Shown: positions 1 to 9,553, counted from the stretch's first letter. The stretch is DNA of 64,000 nt from Antarcticimicrobium sp040365005 (GCF_040365005.1 NZ_BAABWV010000007.1:143076-207075), one strand, 5' to 3'. Notes: generated by a model from the sequence alone, not told the origin. Numbers and translations: made by a program.

Positions 1-1
1 A

Positions 2-1057
2 AAGATTATCGCCATATTCACCTTGGTGACGGCGCTTTGGGCCCAGGCCGTCGCCGCCCAGACCCTGACCGTGACCACTGTCACGCGCCCCCCCTTCTCG
101 ATGGTCGAAGGCGGGGAGGAAGATGGATTCTCGATGGATCTTCTGGCCGCGCTGGCCGAGACTCAGGGCTGGGAGTATCGCGTCGAGCGGGTCGAGCGGT
201 TCGGTGACATGCTGGCCGCGGTGACCGACGGCACCGCGACGGCGGATCTGGCCATTGCGAATATCTCGATCACCGCGGCGCGCGAGGCGGTGATGGATTT
301 CAGCCAGCCGATCTTCGAGGCCGGGCTGCAGATCATGGTGCCGCCCGGTGATAGCGCCGGATCGTCGGTGTGGCGGGCGATCTTGTCGCCCGACCTGCTG
401 CTGGCCATCGGTGCCGCCCTTGTCCTGCTGATCGGCGGCGGCATGTTGATGTGGCTGTTCGAACGCCGCGCGCAGCCCTATTTCGATCGCCCCGTGCACG
501 AGGCATGGTTCCCCTCGTTCTGGTGGGCCCTGAACCTGGTGGTGAACGGCGGCTTCGAGGAGCGGGTGCCGCGCACCCTGCTCGGTCGTCTCTTCGGCGT
601 GATCCTGGTGGTCTCATCGCTGTTCATCGTGTCGGTATTCGTCGCCAAGATCACATCGGTGATGACGGTCGAGGCGATCAGCGGCTCGGTCAACTCGGTC
701 AACGACCTGTACGGCAAGCGGGTGGGCACGATCGAGGGGTCCACCGCCGCCGCCTTCCTTGACCGGCGCGAGATCGGCTATGACGGGTTCGGCGCGCTTG
801 AGCCGATGCTGCAGGTCTTCGAGGCGGGCGAGGTCGAGGCGGTGGTCTTTGATGCGCCGATCCTTTCGCATTACGCCAACACCGCCGGGCGCGAGGTTGC
901 GCAGTTGGCCGGGCCGGTGTTCCTGCGGGAAAACTACGGAATCGCCTTTCCCACCGGCAGCCCGCTGGTTGAAGAGGTGAACCAGGCCCTGCTGGCGCTG
1001 CGCGAGGACGGAACCTATGACCGTATCTACCGCGAGTGGTTCGGGCAGCGGCGCTGA
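2..1057 (+). CDS. Prokaryotic ionotropic glutamate-receptor-like protein (SBP_bac_3 + ligand-gated channel), 5' end outside window
   Basis: The reading frame is open to the window edge. The residues before the first candidate TTG/GTG (23/26) read KIIAIFTLVTALWAQAVAAQ, a typical signal peptide, so the true start lies just upstream of base 1. The layout is a periplasmic ligand-binding lobe, then a hydrophobic segment (about 392-465), a re-entrant pore-like stretch with FWWALNLVVNGGF (about 508-558), a second membrane helix (about 589-660), and the second lobe of an amino-acid-type binding protein ending with EWFGQRR. The S1-TM-P-TM-S2 order is that of GluR0-like bacterial glutamate receptors. 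The potassium-channel filter TVGYG is not seen; VVNGGF sits in that place. Ligand and ion selectivity are unknown. The family call is fairly sure; whether it conducts ions is inference. Confidence 0.82.
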   Translation, partial: KIIAIFTLVTALWAQAVAAQTLTVTTVTRPPFSMVEGGEEDGFSMDLLAALAETQGWEYRVERVERFGDMLAAVTDGTATADLAIANISITAAREAVMDFSQPIFEAGLQIMVPPGDSAGSSVWRAILSPDLLLAIGAALVLLIGGGMLMWLFERRAQPYFDRPVHEAWFPSFWWALNLVVNGGFEERVPRTLLGRLFGVILVVSSLFIVSVFVAKITSVMTVEAISGSVNSVNDLYGKRVGTIEGSTAAAFLDRREIGYDGFGALEPMLQVFEAGEVEAVVFDAPILSHYANTAGREVAQLAGPVFLRENYGIAFPTGSPLVEEVNQALLALREDGTYDRIYREWFGQRR

Positions 1058-1069
1058 GCGCCGCACGGT

Positions 1070-1429
1070 TCAGTGCAGGATGTCGTCGGGATCGGGCGCG
1101 TCGCCGAAAAACGGTGTCATCTGCGCCACGATCACCGCGTTCTCGTCCAGCGCCCTTTGCATCAGCGCGCGTTCCTCGTCGTCGATCTCGTGGCCGGCCT
1201 CTTGCCGTTCCGCCAGGGTGCCGTAGCCGGTGACATCCAGCGGCGCGGTCTCGGCCTGTTTCAGGATCGCCACGGTTTCACGCACCGCCTCGGCCTCGTC
1301 CACGCCCGAGGCGAAACATATCAGCGCGGCGCCGGTGGCGCCCTTGGGCAGGCCGTCGCCGGATTTCCGGCCGATCTGAACCAGCAGCGTATAAACCTGT
1401 TGGCGGGAGGGTTTGGATTTGGTGTTCAT
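1070..1429 (-). CDS. Conserved hypothetical protein, 119 aa
   Basis: This is a 119-residue soluble protein ending 13 bases from the stop of the channel gene, so the two converge. The N-terminus is basic (MNTKSKPSRQQ) and the C-terminus very acidic (FFGDAPDPDDILH). No signal peptide or membrane helix is seen. Codon use and GC content match the neighbours, and the frame stays open on this strand in a GC-rich setting. I do not recognise a named domain. A GGGAGG stretch near 1405-1410 lies inside the gene and is not its ribosome-binding site. Confidence 0.6.
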   Translation of the reverse strand: MNTKSKPSRQQVYTLLVQIGRKSGDGLPKGATGAALICFASGVDEAEAVRETVAILKQAETAPLDVTGYGTLAERQEAGHEIDDEERALMQRALDENAVIVAQMTPFFGDAPDPDDILH

Positions 1430-1604
1430 GTCGCGGGCCTTAGCGGCAACGGCCGGTCGCGGTCAAGCGCGGTGGTGGATGGCGGGCGTTCCAGATCTTT
1501 TTTAGCGAAGTTGAAGAGAACTGCACATTTTTGCCCAATTCTTTGTTCATAAGTGACGATTAAGAAAAACCGCTCAAGCGGCCCATTAATATTGAGGCAT
1601 AGTT

Positions 1605-3173
1605 ATGGTTACGGCTTCCGAGCTTCCTATCGACACGTCCGCTTCCGCGATGGACATGGCCGAGGCCATGTTCGGCAGCGGGATTTCCATCACATCGGCC
1701 AGCTACACCGGCGATTCCGATGCCTCGGGCATCTATTCCGACGGGGATTCGGTCGCGCCGAATCTGACGCCATCGGATACAGGCGTGATCCTGTCGACCG
1801 GCGAGGCCGAGGATATTACCCACAGTTCCGGTGATCCGAACAGGTTTGAGAATACAACGACGAATAACAACGACCCGGGCGATTCGGATCTCTCCGGCAT
1901 TGCCGGGCAACAGACCTTTGACGCCGCCGTGTTCGAGGCCACCTTCGTGCCCGATGGCGACACGCTGACGATGCAGGTCACGTTCTCGTCCGAGGAATAC
2001 CTGGAATACGTCGACTCCGGGTTCAACGATGCGGTCGGGATCTGGGTGAACGGGGTGCAGGCCGAACTGACGGTCGGGACCGGCGATATCACCATCGACA
2101 ACATCAACGACGAGAGCAACGAGAACCTCTACGTCGACAACCCGCGCGAACTCGACCTCTACAACACCGAGATGGACGGGTTTACCGTCACCCTGACGCT
2201 GAAGGCGCCGGTGAACGCGGGCGAGGAGAATACCATCAAGATCGGCGTCGCCGATGCTGGCGACTCGCAGTGGGACAGCAACCTGCTGATCGCCGGGGAT
2301 TCGATCCAGACGGCGCTGATCGCCGGTGACGACGTGATCGAGGTCCTGGGCGCCGAGGGCACCTTTGACATCCTGGAGAACGATGTCAGCAACACTGGCG
2401 GCACGCTGACCATCACCCAGATCAACAACCAGCCGGTGGTGGCGGGCGATACCATCATCCTGCCGACCGGCGAGGCGGTGACGCTGAACGCCGACGGCAC
2501 CGTGACGGTCGAGGCAGACGGCGATTTCGAGACCAATACCTTCAGCTACCAGGTGTCCGACGACGACGGCAACACCGACACCGCCTTTGTCGAGATGACG
2601 ACGCTGCCCTGCCTCGTGGCCGGCACGCTGGTCGAGACGCCGAATGGTTCGGTCACGGTGGAAAGCCTGAGACCGGGCGACATGGTCATGACCCGCGACG
2701 ACGGCCCGCAGCCGGTGCGCTGGTGCGGCCGGGCCACCCGCCGCGCCAGCGGCCCGGATGCGCCGGTAGTGATCGAGGCCGGTGCGCTGGGCGATCATGA
2801 TCGGGCCGAGCTTTCGCCGAATCACCGGGTCCTGATGAAATCGGCCCGCGCGGAACTGCTGTTCGGAGAGGGTGAGGTTCTGGTCAAGGCCAAGGACCTG
2901 GTGAACGGGTCCACCGTGCGCCTGCGCCGCGACGGCGGGGCGGTCACCTATGTGCATGTCATGTTCGACCAGCACCAGATCATTCGTGGAAACGGCCTGG
3001 AAAGCGAGAGCTATCATCCCGGGCGGGAGACCGTCGAAAGCTTTGACGCCGAAACGCGGGAAGAAATCCTGCGGCTGATGCCCGATGCCGCCGACCACGA
3101 CGGGTTCGGCTATGGCCCCTCGGCGCGCCCCTCGCTGCGCGGTTTCGAGAGCCGGGCGTTGCTGGAGGCCTGA
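1605..3173 (+). CDS. Choice-of-anchor L / Hint domain-containing protein, 522 aa
   Basis: An acidic N-terminal region (about residues 1-230) resembles choice-of-anchor L beta-sandwich modules, with a VTFSSEEYLEYV stretch. A cadherin/Ig-like repeat follows (about 240-330; FDILENDVSN and FSYQVSDDDGNTD). The C-terminus is a Hint autoprocessing domain starting at Cys336 (CLVAGTLVETPNG), with the later blocks ESLRPGD, LSPNHRVL and HQIIRGNGLES. Hint domains of this type cleave or rearrange the polypeptide at the Cys. Such proteins are abundant in Roseobacter-type bacteria and are probably exported by a type I route, since there is no Sec signal. The ATG at 1605 is preceded by GAGG. Function beyond possible surface adhesion is unknown. 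Confidence 0.82.
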   Translation: MVTASELPIDTSASAMDMAEAMFGSGISITSASYTGDSDASGIYSDGDSVAPNLTPSDTGVILSTGEAEDITHSSGDPNRFENTTTNNNDPGDSDLSGIAGQQTFDAAVFEATFVPDGDTLTMQVTFSSEEYLEYVDSGFNDAVGIWVNGVQAELTVGTGDITIDNINDESNENLYVDNPRELDLYNTEMDGFTVTLTLKAPVNAGEENTIKIGVADAGDSQWDSNLLIAGDSIQTALIAGDDVIEVLGAEGTFDILENDVSNTGGTLTITQINNQPVVAGDTIILPTGEAVTLNADGTVTVEADGDFETNTFSYQVSDDDGNTDTAFVEMTTLPCLVAGTLVETPNGSVTVESLRPGDMVMTRDDGPQPVRWCGRATRRASGPDAPVVIEAGALGDHDRAELSPNHRVLMKSARAELLFGEGEVLVKAKDLVNGSTVRLRRDGGAVTYVHVMFDQHQIIRGNGLESESYHPGRETVESFDAETREEILRLMPDAADHDGFGYGPSARPSLRGFESRALLEA

Positions 3174-3197
3174 TCCGGACCGGACGGCAAACGAAAC

Positions 3198-3223
3198 AGG
3201 GGCGGCCAGATGGCCGCCCCTTT
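3198..3223. terminator. Hairpin between convergent genes
   Basis: AGGGGCGGCCA pairs with TGGCCGCCCCT around a two-base loop. It lies between the Hint protein gene and dapD, which converge. Only short T-runs follow on either strand, so a bidirectional terminator is likely but not strong. Confidence 0.6.
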
Positions 3224-3246
3224 GCATTTCCGGAACGTCGTCGCGA

Positions 3247-4074
3247 TCAGTCGCGCAGCAGCTCGTTGATGCCGGTCTTGGAGCGGGTCTGCGCATCCAC
3301 CCGTTTCACGATCACCGCACAATAGAGGTTGATGCCGTTCTTGGACGGCATCGAGCCGGAGACCACCACCGAATAGGGCGGCACCTCGCCGTACATCACT
3401 TCGCCGGTTTCGCGGTCGACGATCTTGGTCGACTGGCCGATGAACACCCCCATGCCGAGGACCGAACCTTCGCGGATGATGCAACCCTCGACCACCTCGG
3501 AGCGGGCGCCGATGAAACAATTGTCCTCGATGATCGTCGGGCCGGCCTGCATCGGCTCCAGCACGCCGCCGATGCCGACGCCACCCGACAGGTGCACGCC
3601 CTTGCCGATCTGGGCGCAGCTGCCCACCGTGGCCCAGGTATCGACCATGGTGCCCTCGTCGACATAGGCGCCGAGGTTGACGAAAGAGGGCATCAGCACC
3701 ACGCCGGGCGCGATATAGGCCGATTTGCGCACGATGCAGTTGGGGACGGCGCGAAAGCCCGCGGCACCCCATTCGTTGTCGCCCCAGCCCTTGAACTTGC
3801 TGTCGACCTTGTCCCACCAGCCCGAGCCCTGCGGGCCGTTGTCGTGCACTTCCATGTCCTTGATGCGAAAGCCCAGCAGGACGGCCTTTTTCGCCCATTG
3901 GTTCACATGCCAGGATCCGTCGGCCTGTTTCTCGGCCACGCGCAGGCTGCCGCTGTCGAGCGCGTTCAGAGTGTCTTCGATGGCTTCGCGGGTTTCGCCG
4001 CCGGTCGAGGGGGTGATGCTGTCGCGGGTTTCCCACGCGGATTCGATCGCGGCTTCCAGTTGGGCGTTGGACAT
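3247..4074 (-). CDS. dapD: 2,3,4,5-tetrahydropyridine-2,6-dicarboxylate N-succinyltransferase
   Basis: DapD transfers succinyl from succinyl-CoA to tetrahydrodipicolinate in the lysine/diaminopimelate pathway (cytosol). The protein starts MSNAQLEAAIESAWETRD, has the central hexapeptide left-handed beta-helix (runs such as GVVLMPSFVNLGAYVDEGT and IEDNCFIGARSEVVEG) and ends KTGINELLRD. At 275 residues it matches the family. The frame is open for 35 codons further upstream, but the ATG at 4074 with GGAGAG just before it is the expected start. It is divergent from the VOC gene. Confidence 0.96.
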   Translation of the reverse strand: MSNAQLEAAIESAWETRDSITPSTGGETREAIEDTLNALDSGSLRVAEKQADGSWHVNQWAKKAVLLGFRIKDMEVHDNGPQGSGWWDKVDSKFKGWGDNEWGAAGFRAVPNCIVRKSAYIAPGVVLMPSFVNLGAYVDEGTMVDTWATVGSCAQIGKGVHLSGGVGIGGVLEPMQAGPTIIEDNCFIGARSEVVEGCIIREGSVLGMGVFIGQSTKIVDRETGEVMYGEVPPYSVVVSGSMPSKNGINLYCAVIVKRVDAQTRSKTGINELLRD

Positions 4075-4165
4075 CTTTCTCTCCTCGTCCGATCGGGTTT
4101 CATGCCCTATAGCGGGCGCGCCGCTTGGCGACAATCCGTCAGCACCCCTGCAAGGAGAGATACCC

Positions 4166-4561
4166 ATGGCCAAAGCCATTCACAGCATGATCCGCGTCCT
4201 CGACGAGGCGCGCTCGGTCGCCTTCTACGACACCGCATTCGGCCTGAAGGTCGCCGACCGGCTGGATTTCCCCAGTTTCACCCTTGTGTACCTCAGCAAC
4301 GAGGAAACCGGGTTCGAGCTGGAGCTGACGGTGAACAAGGACCGGACCGAGCCCTATGACCTGGGCGATGGTTATGGGCACCTGGCGGTGTCGGTCGCGG
4401 ATCTGGCGGCGGAACATGCGCGGCTCAAGGCGGCGGGGCTGGCCCCGCGCGACATCGTGGCCTTTGCCCCCGCCGGCGAGGTGATCGCCGAGTTCTTCTT
4501 CATTGCCGATCCCGACGGGTACCAGATCGAGGTGCTCAAGCGCGGCGGGCGCTACCTGTAA
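4166..4561 (+). CDS. VOC family protein (lactoylglutathione lyase-like)
   Basis: This 131-residue protein has the vicinal-oxygen-chelate (glyoxalase I) fold: two beta-alpha-beta-beta-beta modules, with MIRVLDEARSVAFYDTAFGL at the start, FELELTVN in the middle and FFIADPDGYQIEVLKRG at the end. Candidate metal ligands are His6 (KAIHSM), a Glu in ELELT, His in YGHLAV and Glu in YQIEVL, as in glyoxalase I, which detoxifies methylglyoxal with glutathione. The ATG at 4166 follows AAGGAGAGA. A longer frame upstream is antisense to dapD and was rejected. Exact substrate not proven. Confidence 0.85.
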   Translation: MAKAIHSMIRVLDEARSVAFYDTAFGLKVADRLDFPSFTLVYLSNEETGFELELTVNKDRTEPYDLGDGYGHLAVSVADLAAEHARLKAAGLAPRDIVAFAPAGEVIAEFFFIADPDGYQIEVLKRGGRYL

Positions 4562-4576
4562 CAGGCGGCGGGCCGG

Positions 4577-5497
<921 letters not shown>

Positions 5498-5661
5498 AGC
5501 TTGTCCTTCCCGGTTCGTGCCGGCCCAGATAACGGGGCTTTGGCGGAAAGGGCAACGGGGCTGGCTTGACGGCGCCGCCCCGACCGCCGCACCGGGGCAT
5601 CTGGCCACCGACACGGGAACGCGATAAGGCTGCCCCCGAAGAATTGTTCAGGGCCAGTATC

Positions 5662-6507
5662 ATGACAGACGATCGTCGCAGCGTTTTCCGCGATGCCCAT
5701 TTTGACCGCACCACCGCACGGCAGGTTCCCGATACGCCTCAAAGCCGGTCGTCGACCTATCGGCTGGCCTTTACCGACGAAGAATTCATGTGCCGGGACG
5801 AGTTGCGCCCGGTGCGGTTGCAGCTCGAACTGCTCAAGCCGCAGCTTCTTCTGGAAGAGCGCCAGATCGAGAGCACGGTCGTCCTGTTCGGCGGCGCGCG
5901 CATCCCCGAGCCGGCGCAGAAGCACACTGCGCGCACCAAGACCCTGTCGCAACTGTCCGCATTTTACGACGAGGCCCGCGAGTTTGCCCGGCTGATGACC
6001 GAAAAGGCCATTGCCAGCGGCAACCGGGAATACGTGATCGCAACCGGCGGCGGGCCCGGCGTGATGGAGGCAGGCAATCGCGGCGCGCAGGAGGCCGGGG
6101 GCATTTCGCTGGGCCTGTCGATCGTGCTGCCGCACGAACAGGCGCCGAACGAATACGTGACGCCCGAGCTCAGCTTCAATTTTCACTATTTCGCGATCCG
6201 CAAGATGCACTTCCTGATGCGTGCCCGCGCCATCGGCGTGTTTCCGGGCGGCTTCGGGACCCTTGACGAGACCTTCGAGGCGCTGACCCTGATCCAGACC
6301 GGCCGCATGGACCGCGTGCCGTTCGTGTTCTTCGGGCGCAGCTTCTGGGAGACGGTGATCAACTGGCAGGCGCTGGCCGATGCCGGCACCATCTCGGACG
6401 AGGATCTGAGCCTGTTCCGCTTTGTCGATTCCGCCCAGGAGGCGGCCGATATTATCGAGAATTGGCAGCCCGCGCCGCCGCGTGACGTGATTCCCGGTCG
6501 GGGCTGA
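5662..6507 (+). CDS. TIGR00730 / LOG family Rossmann-fold protein
   Basis: A 281-residue protein with the lysine-decarboxylase-like (LOG) nucleotide-binding signatures: ATGGGPGVMEAGNRGA and the phosphate loop FPGGFGTLDE followed by TLIQTGR. LOG proteins hydrolyse nucleoside 5'-monophosphates at the N-glycosidic bond, including cytokinin ribotides. Here a nucleotide-hydrolase role is inferred. The ATG at 5662 (MTDDRRSVFRDAHFD) is preferred over upstream in-frame codons. A strong hairpin terminator follows the stop by about 20 bases. Confidence 0.85.
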   Translation: MTDDRRSVFRDAHFDRTTARQVPDTPQSRSSTYRLAFTDEEFMCRDELRPVRLQLELLKPQLLLEERQIESTVVLFGGARIPEPAQKHTARTKTLSQLSAFYDEAREFARLMTEKAIASGNREYVIATGGGPGVMEAGNRGAQEAGGISLGLSIVLPHEQAPNEYVTPELSFNFHYFAIRKMHFLMRARAIGVFPGGFGTLDETFEALTLIQTGRMDRVPFVFFGRSFWETVINWQALADAGTISDEDLSLFRFVDSAQEAADIIENWQPAPPRDVIPGRG

Positions 6508-6528
6508 TCACGCGCGCATCACCGTGAC

Positions 6529-6552
6529 AACGCCCCCGCGTGGGGGCGTTTT
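6529..6552 (+). terminator. Rho-independent terminator
   Basis: AACGCCCCC and GGGGGCGTT pair around a short GCGT loop and are followed by TTTT. It sits 21 bases after the LOG-family stop and immediately before the end of the convergent small gene. Confidence 0.85.
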
Positions 6553-6553
6553 G

Positions 6554-6766
6554 TCAGTGGATCTGGGTCGGAAGTACACCGAGTTCGGTGTTCTGGGGCA
6601 GCTTGGTTACCACCTGGGTACCCGCCACGTCCTTGATCGCATAGCCATAACCGGCAAGCCGGAATTTCCATTCCCGCGGGCTGACCGCCATCGCGCGCTC
6701 GCGCTTCAGCAGATCCAGAACCGGGGCCTCGACCGGGGTGCGGCAGATCGTGTATACCTGTGCCAT
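6554..6766 (-). CDS. Conserved small hypothetical protein, 70 aa
   Basis: MAQVYTICRTPVEAPVLDLL begins a small soluble protein with an AVSPREWKFRLAGYGYAIKD core. There is no signal peptide or membrane helix. The ATG at 6766 is chosen over a TTG two codons upstream because AGGAGA is nine bases from the ATG. I believe this is a widespread Rhodobacteraceae orphan but cannot name its family. It is the last native-looking gene before the IS debris that opens the accessory block. Confidence 0.6.
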   Translation of the reverse strand: MAQVYTICRTPVEAPVLDLLKRERAMAVSPREWKFRLAGYGYAIKDVAGTQVVTKLPQNTELGVLPTQIH

Positions 6767-6894
6767 CTTCAATATTCTCCTGCACTCATTACATTGTCCG
6801 TAATTTGGAAACTGATTGTTGATGACGGCTTAATTGGTCCCGGATTGTGAAATTTTGAGGGCAGGGCGGCCGAGACCGACACGGCTGTCAGCGC

Positions 6895-7008
6895 CAATGG
6901 GTCGCTGTCTTCGGCGACGCCAAGATGACAACCGCGCTGCTGGATCGCGTCACGCACCACTGTGTCATCATCGAGACCGGCAACACGTCATACCGCTTCG
7001 CGCAGGCT
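6895..7008 (+). mobile_element. IS21-family IstB (helper ATPase) C-terminal remnant
   Basis: In the frame with the ATG at 6925, the sequence reads WVAVFGDAKMTTALLDRV followed by THHCVIIETGNTSYRF. This is the characteristic C-terminal end of IstB, the AAA+ helper protein of IS21-type transposons (consensus VFGDxKMTTALLDRLTHHC). Only about 36 residues are left. Upstream, the IstB frame degenerates at about 6894, and neither istA nor the ATPase Walker motifs are present. The fragment joins directly to a decapitated nitrilase gene, which marks a recombination or deletion junction. Confidence 0.82.
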
Positions 7009-7559
7009 GCGGGATGTGCGATCTGTGTCGGCTACCGGAGCGGGCGGGCGATACGATCCATAACGCGGCGCTTTGTGTGTCGGCTGAGGGCGAGCTTCTC
7101 GGCAATCATCGCAAGATCCAGCTTTACGGCCCCGAAGAGGCAAAACGTTTCACCGCCGGAGCGCGCTATACCGTGTTCGATCTGGCCGGACGTAAGGCTG
7201 CCATTCTGATCTGTTACGACGTGGAATTTGCCCCGCATATTGCCGCGCTCAAACGCCGGGGCGTCGAGATCATCCTTGCTCCGACGGCGGCGATGGACCC
7301 GTTTGAGCATGTGGGAGAGCATGTCGTGCCGGCGATGGCCGCCAATCACGGGTTGAGCATCGCCTATGCGAACCTTTGCGGCACGGAGGCGCATCTGAGC
7401 TATTTCGGCGGTTCGGTGGTCGCAGGCGCGGACGGCAAGGTGCTTGCCAGTGCCGGACGTTCCCCGGCGATGCTTCTCGCCACTGTCCGCGCATGCTATG
7501 ATCCGACGACGCTCTCCACACAGGAACGCGATTTCAGGCCGGTTAGCGACGAGGCATAA
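7003..7559 (+). pseudogene. Carbon-nitrogen hydrolase (nitrilase superfamily), 5'-truncated and frameshifted
   Basis: From about 7040 the frame ending at 7559 gives a good nitrilase-superfamily core: PERAGDTIHNAALCVSAEG, the catalytic Lys region GNHRKIQLYG, and the catalytic Cys region AILICYDVEFAPH. The preceding residues AICVGY lie in another frame. At 7036-7042 GGCTACCGGAG lacks one C compared with the expected Y-P-E codons, which is a -1 base change. The N-terminal third with the catalytic Glu is missing and replaced by an IstB remnant. The gene is therefore probably inactive. Its stop overlaps the LysR start (TAATG), so it was once translationally coupled to the cluster. Family members hydrolyse amides or N-carbamoyl compounds. 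Confidence 0.8.
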
Positions 7560-8503
7560 TGCAACTCTCCGGAGCGGATATCCGATTGATGCGCGTGTTC
7601 GACGCGGTGGTGCGACACCGTGGGTTTGCTGCGGCGCAGGCCGAACTGAACGTCAGCCAATCGACGATTTCGACCCAGATCACCGCTTTCGAGGATCGTC
7701 TTGGCATGACGCTGTGCCGTCGCGGGCGGGCAGGATTTCGTCTGACGCAAAAAGGCGAGGCGGTACATGCGGCCGTGGTGCGTTTTCTCGCCGCCTCCGA
7801 AGAATTCGTGTCGGAAACCGCCGTGCTGCGCGGGGCGCTCTCCGGCACCTTGCGGATCGGTGTTGTGGATCACGTGGTGACCGATCCCAATTTTCGTCTG
7901 CCGGAGGCCATCGGCATGCTCGAGAAACGCGCCACCTCGCTGCGCTTCGAACTGGCGCAATGCAGTCCGCAGGATTTGCAGGCGCAGGTGCGCGATGGCT
8001 CCCTGCACCTGGGCATCGGGTCGTTTCCGCATAAGGTCGCGGGGCTTGATTACCAACCGCTCTACACGGAGACCAATTATCTCTATTGCGCCTCTAACCA
8101 CCTGTTGTGGAACGTGGGCGAAGACAAGTTGACGCCGGAATTTGTCACCACCATGCGCACTGTCGGGCGCAGCTATTGGCGCGACGATCACTGGAACAAC
8201 CGGGATTTTCCGAACTCTCCCGCCATGGCGCAGGGGCTGGAACAACAGCTGATCATGATCCTTTCCGGCGCCTATATCGGGTATCTGCCCGATCATTCCG
8301 TGACCACTTGGGTCGAGCGGGGGCGACTTAAACAGGTGCTCAGCGAGCGGTTTATCTATCGCTGTACCTTCGAGGCGATAACCCGCCCGGATGTCGATGC
8401 CTCGCCTTTGGCGCAGGAAATGCTCAAGGAGCTGTCGCGACTGTATGGTGAACAGTCAAACCCTGGCGCGGAAACTGCCAAAAAAAGCGGCGCGGCCTTC
8501 TGA
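7559..8503 (+). CDS. LysR-family transcriptional regulator
   Basis: A 314-residue LTTR. The N-terminal winged helix-turn-helix is clear (FAAAQAELNVSQSTISTQI followed by FEDRLGMTLCRRGRAGFRLT), and the rest is the periplasmic-binding-like effector domain. The ATG overlaps the stop of the broken nitrilase (TAATG). It lies upstream of, and in the same direction as, the ureohydrolase and transporter genes rather than divergent, with a 93-base gap to the next start. It probably controls this cluster. The effector is unknown; a guanidino compound or polyamine is a reasonable guess. Confidence 0.88.
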   Translation: MQLSGADIRLMRVFDAVVRHRGFAAAQAELNVSQSTISTQITAFEDRLGMTLCRRGRAGFRLTQKGEAVHAAVVRFLAASEEFVSETAVLRGALSGTLRIGVVDHVVTDPNFRLPEAIGMLEKRATSLRFELAQCSPQDLQAQVRDGSLHLGIGSFPHKVAGLDYQPLYTETNYLYCASNHLLWNVGEDKLTPEFVTTMRTVGRSYWRDDHWNNRDFPNSPAMAQGLEQQLIMILSGAYIGYLPDHSVTTWVERGRLKQVLSERFIYRCTFEAITRPDVDASPLAQEMLKELSRLYGEQSNPGAETAKKSGAAF

Positions 8504-8596
8504 AGCTTTCATTTTCATCGAACTAAGAATCTTCATCGCGATATTTTTAGGATGAAGACTTTCACGCATTCTCCGCCTGAACGAAGGAGAAAGCCG

Positions 8597-9553
8597 ATGA
8601 GCGAGCACCGTTTCAATCAACCCCTCAGTGGTAACGACATGCCGCGTACGGGCGGCCTGGCCTCGATGATGCGCCTGCCTGTGGCGCAGAGCGCCGAGGG
8701 GCTGGATGCCTGTTTCCTGGGGATTCCGATGGACATTGGCACCTCGAACCGTCCGGGAACGCGCCTCGGTCCGCGCCAGATCCGCGATGAAAGCCGGATG
8801 ATCCGCCCCTATAACATGGCGACGGGGGCCGCGCCTTTTGAGCATCTGCAAGTGGCCGACATCGGTGACGTGCCGGTCAATCTCTATGATCTGAAAAAAT
8901 CCGTCGACATCATCGCCGAGCATTACCGCGGGGTTCTCGCGCACGGGGCGGTCCCGCTGACGCTCGGTGGCGATCACACTCTGACCTGGCCGATCCTGCG
9001 GGCCGTGGCGGAAAAACACGGCCCCGTCGCACTCATTCACGTCGATGCCCATTCCGACACCAATGAGGACATGTTCGGCGAGAAAGAAGCGCATGGCTGT
9101 CCGTTCCGCCGTGCCTGGGAAGAGGGCTGTCTGCAAAACGACAAGGTGTTCCAGATCGGGTTGCGTGGCACCGGCTATAGCAAGGCCGATTTCGACTGGG
9201 GTCGGGATCAGGGCTGGACCTGCATTCAGGCCGAAGAGTGCTGGCACAAATCGCTGACCCCGCTGATGACCGAGATCCGTGAAAAGATCGGCGATGCGCC
9301 GGTCTATCTGTCCTATGACATCGACAGTCTCGACCCGGCCTTCGCGCCCGGCACCGGTACGGTCGAGGTCGGTGGTCTGACCACGATGCAAGGTCTCGAG
9401 ATCATCCGTGGCACTGCAGGTCTGAACCTTGTGGGTTGCGATCTCGTCGAGGTCTCGCCGCCCTACGATCCGGCGGGCAATACCGCCGTGATCGCAGCGA
9501 ACTTCCTGTTCGAAATGCTCTGCGCGCTGCCCGGCGTGCCGCAGGGTCGCTGA
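8597..9553 (+). CDS. Ureohydrolase: agmatinase / guanidinobutyrase family
   Basis: A 318-residue binuclear-manganese ureohydrolase (arginase superfamily). Metal-ligand motifs are TLGGDHTLTW, HVDAHSDTNED and YDIDSLDPAFAPGTGT. The N-terminus FNQPLSGNDMPRTGG and the block PYNMATGAAPF resemble guanidinobutyrase (GbuA) more than E. coli SpeB, so 4-guanidinobutyrate to 4-aminobutyrate plus urea is as plausible as agmatine to putrescine. The ATG at 8597 follows AAGGAG; 15 in-frame codons upstream are not convincing. It is followed by a polyamine-type ABC transporter. Confidence 0.88.
   Translation: MSEHRFNQPLSGNDMPRTGGLASMMRLPVAQSAEGLDACFLGIPMDIGTSNRPGTRLGPRQIRDESRMIRPYNMATGAAPFEHLQVADIGDVPVNLYDLKKSVDIIAEHYRGVLAHGAVPLTLGGDHTLTWPILRAVAEKHGPVALIHVDAHSDTNEDMFGEKEAHGCPFRRAWEEGCLQNDKVFQIGLRGTGYSKADFDWGRDQGWTCIQAEECWHKSLTPLMTEIREKIGDAPVYLSYDIDSLDPAFAPGTGTVEVGGLTTMQGLEIIRGTAGLNLVGCDLVEVSPPYDPAGNTAVIAANFLFEMLCALPGVPQGR

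Noticed and set aside
1553..3296. Frames overlapping the Hint gene on both strands (93 and 578 codons)
   Set aside because: They lack coding features and conflict with the well-supported Hint protein.
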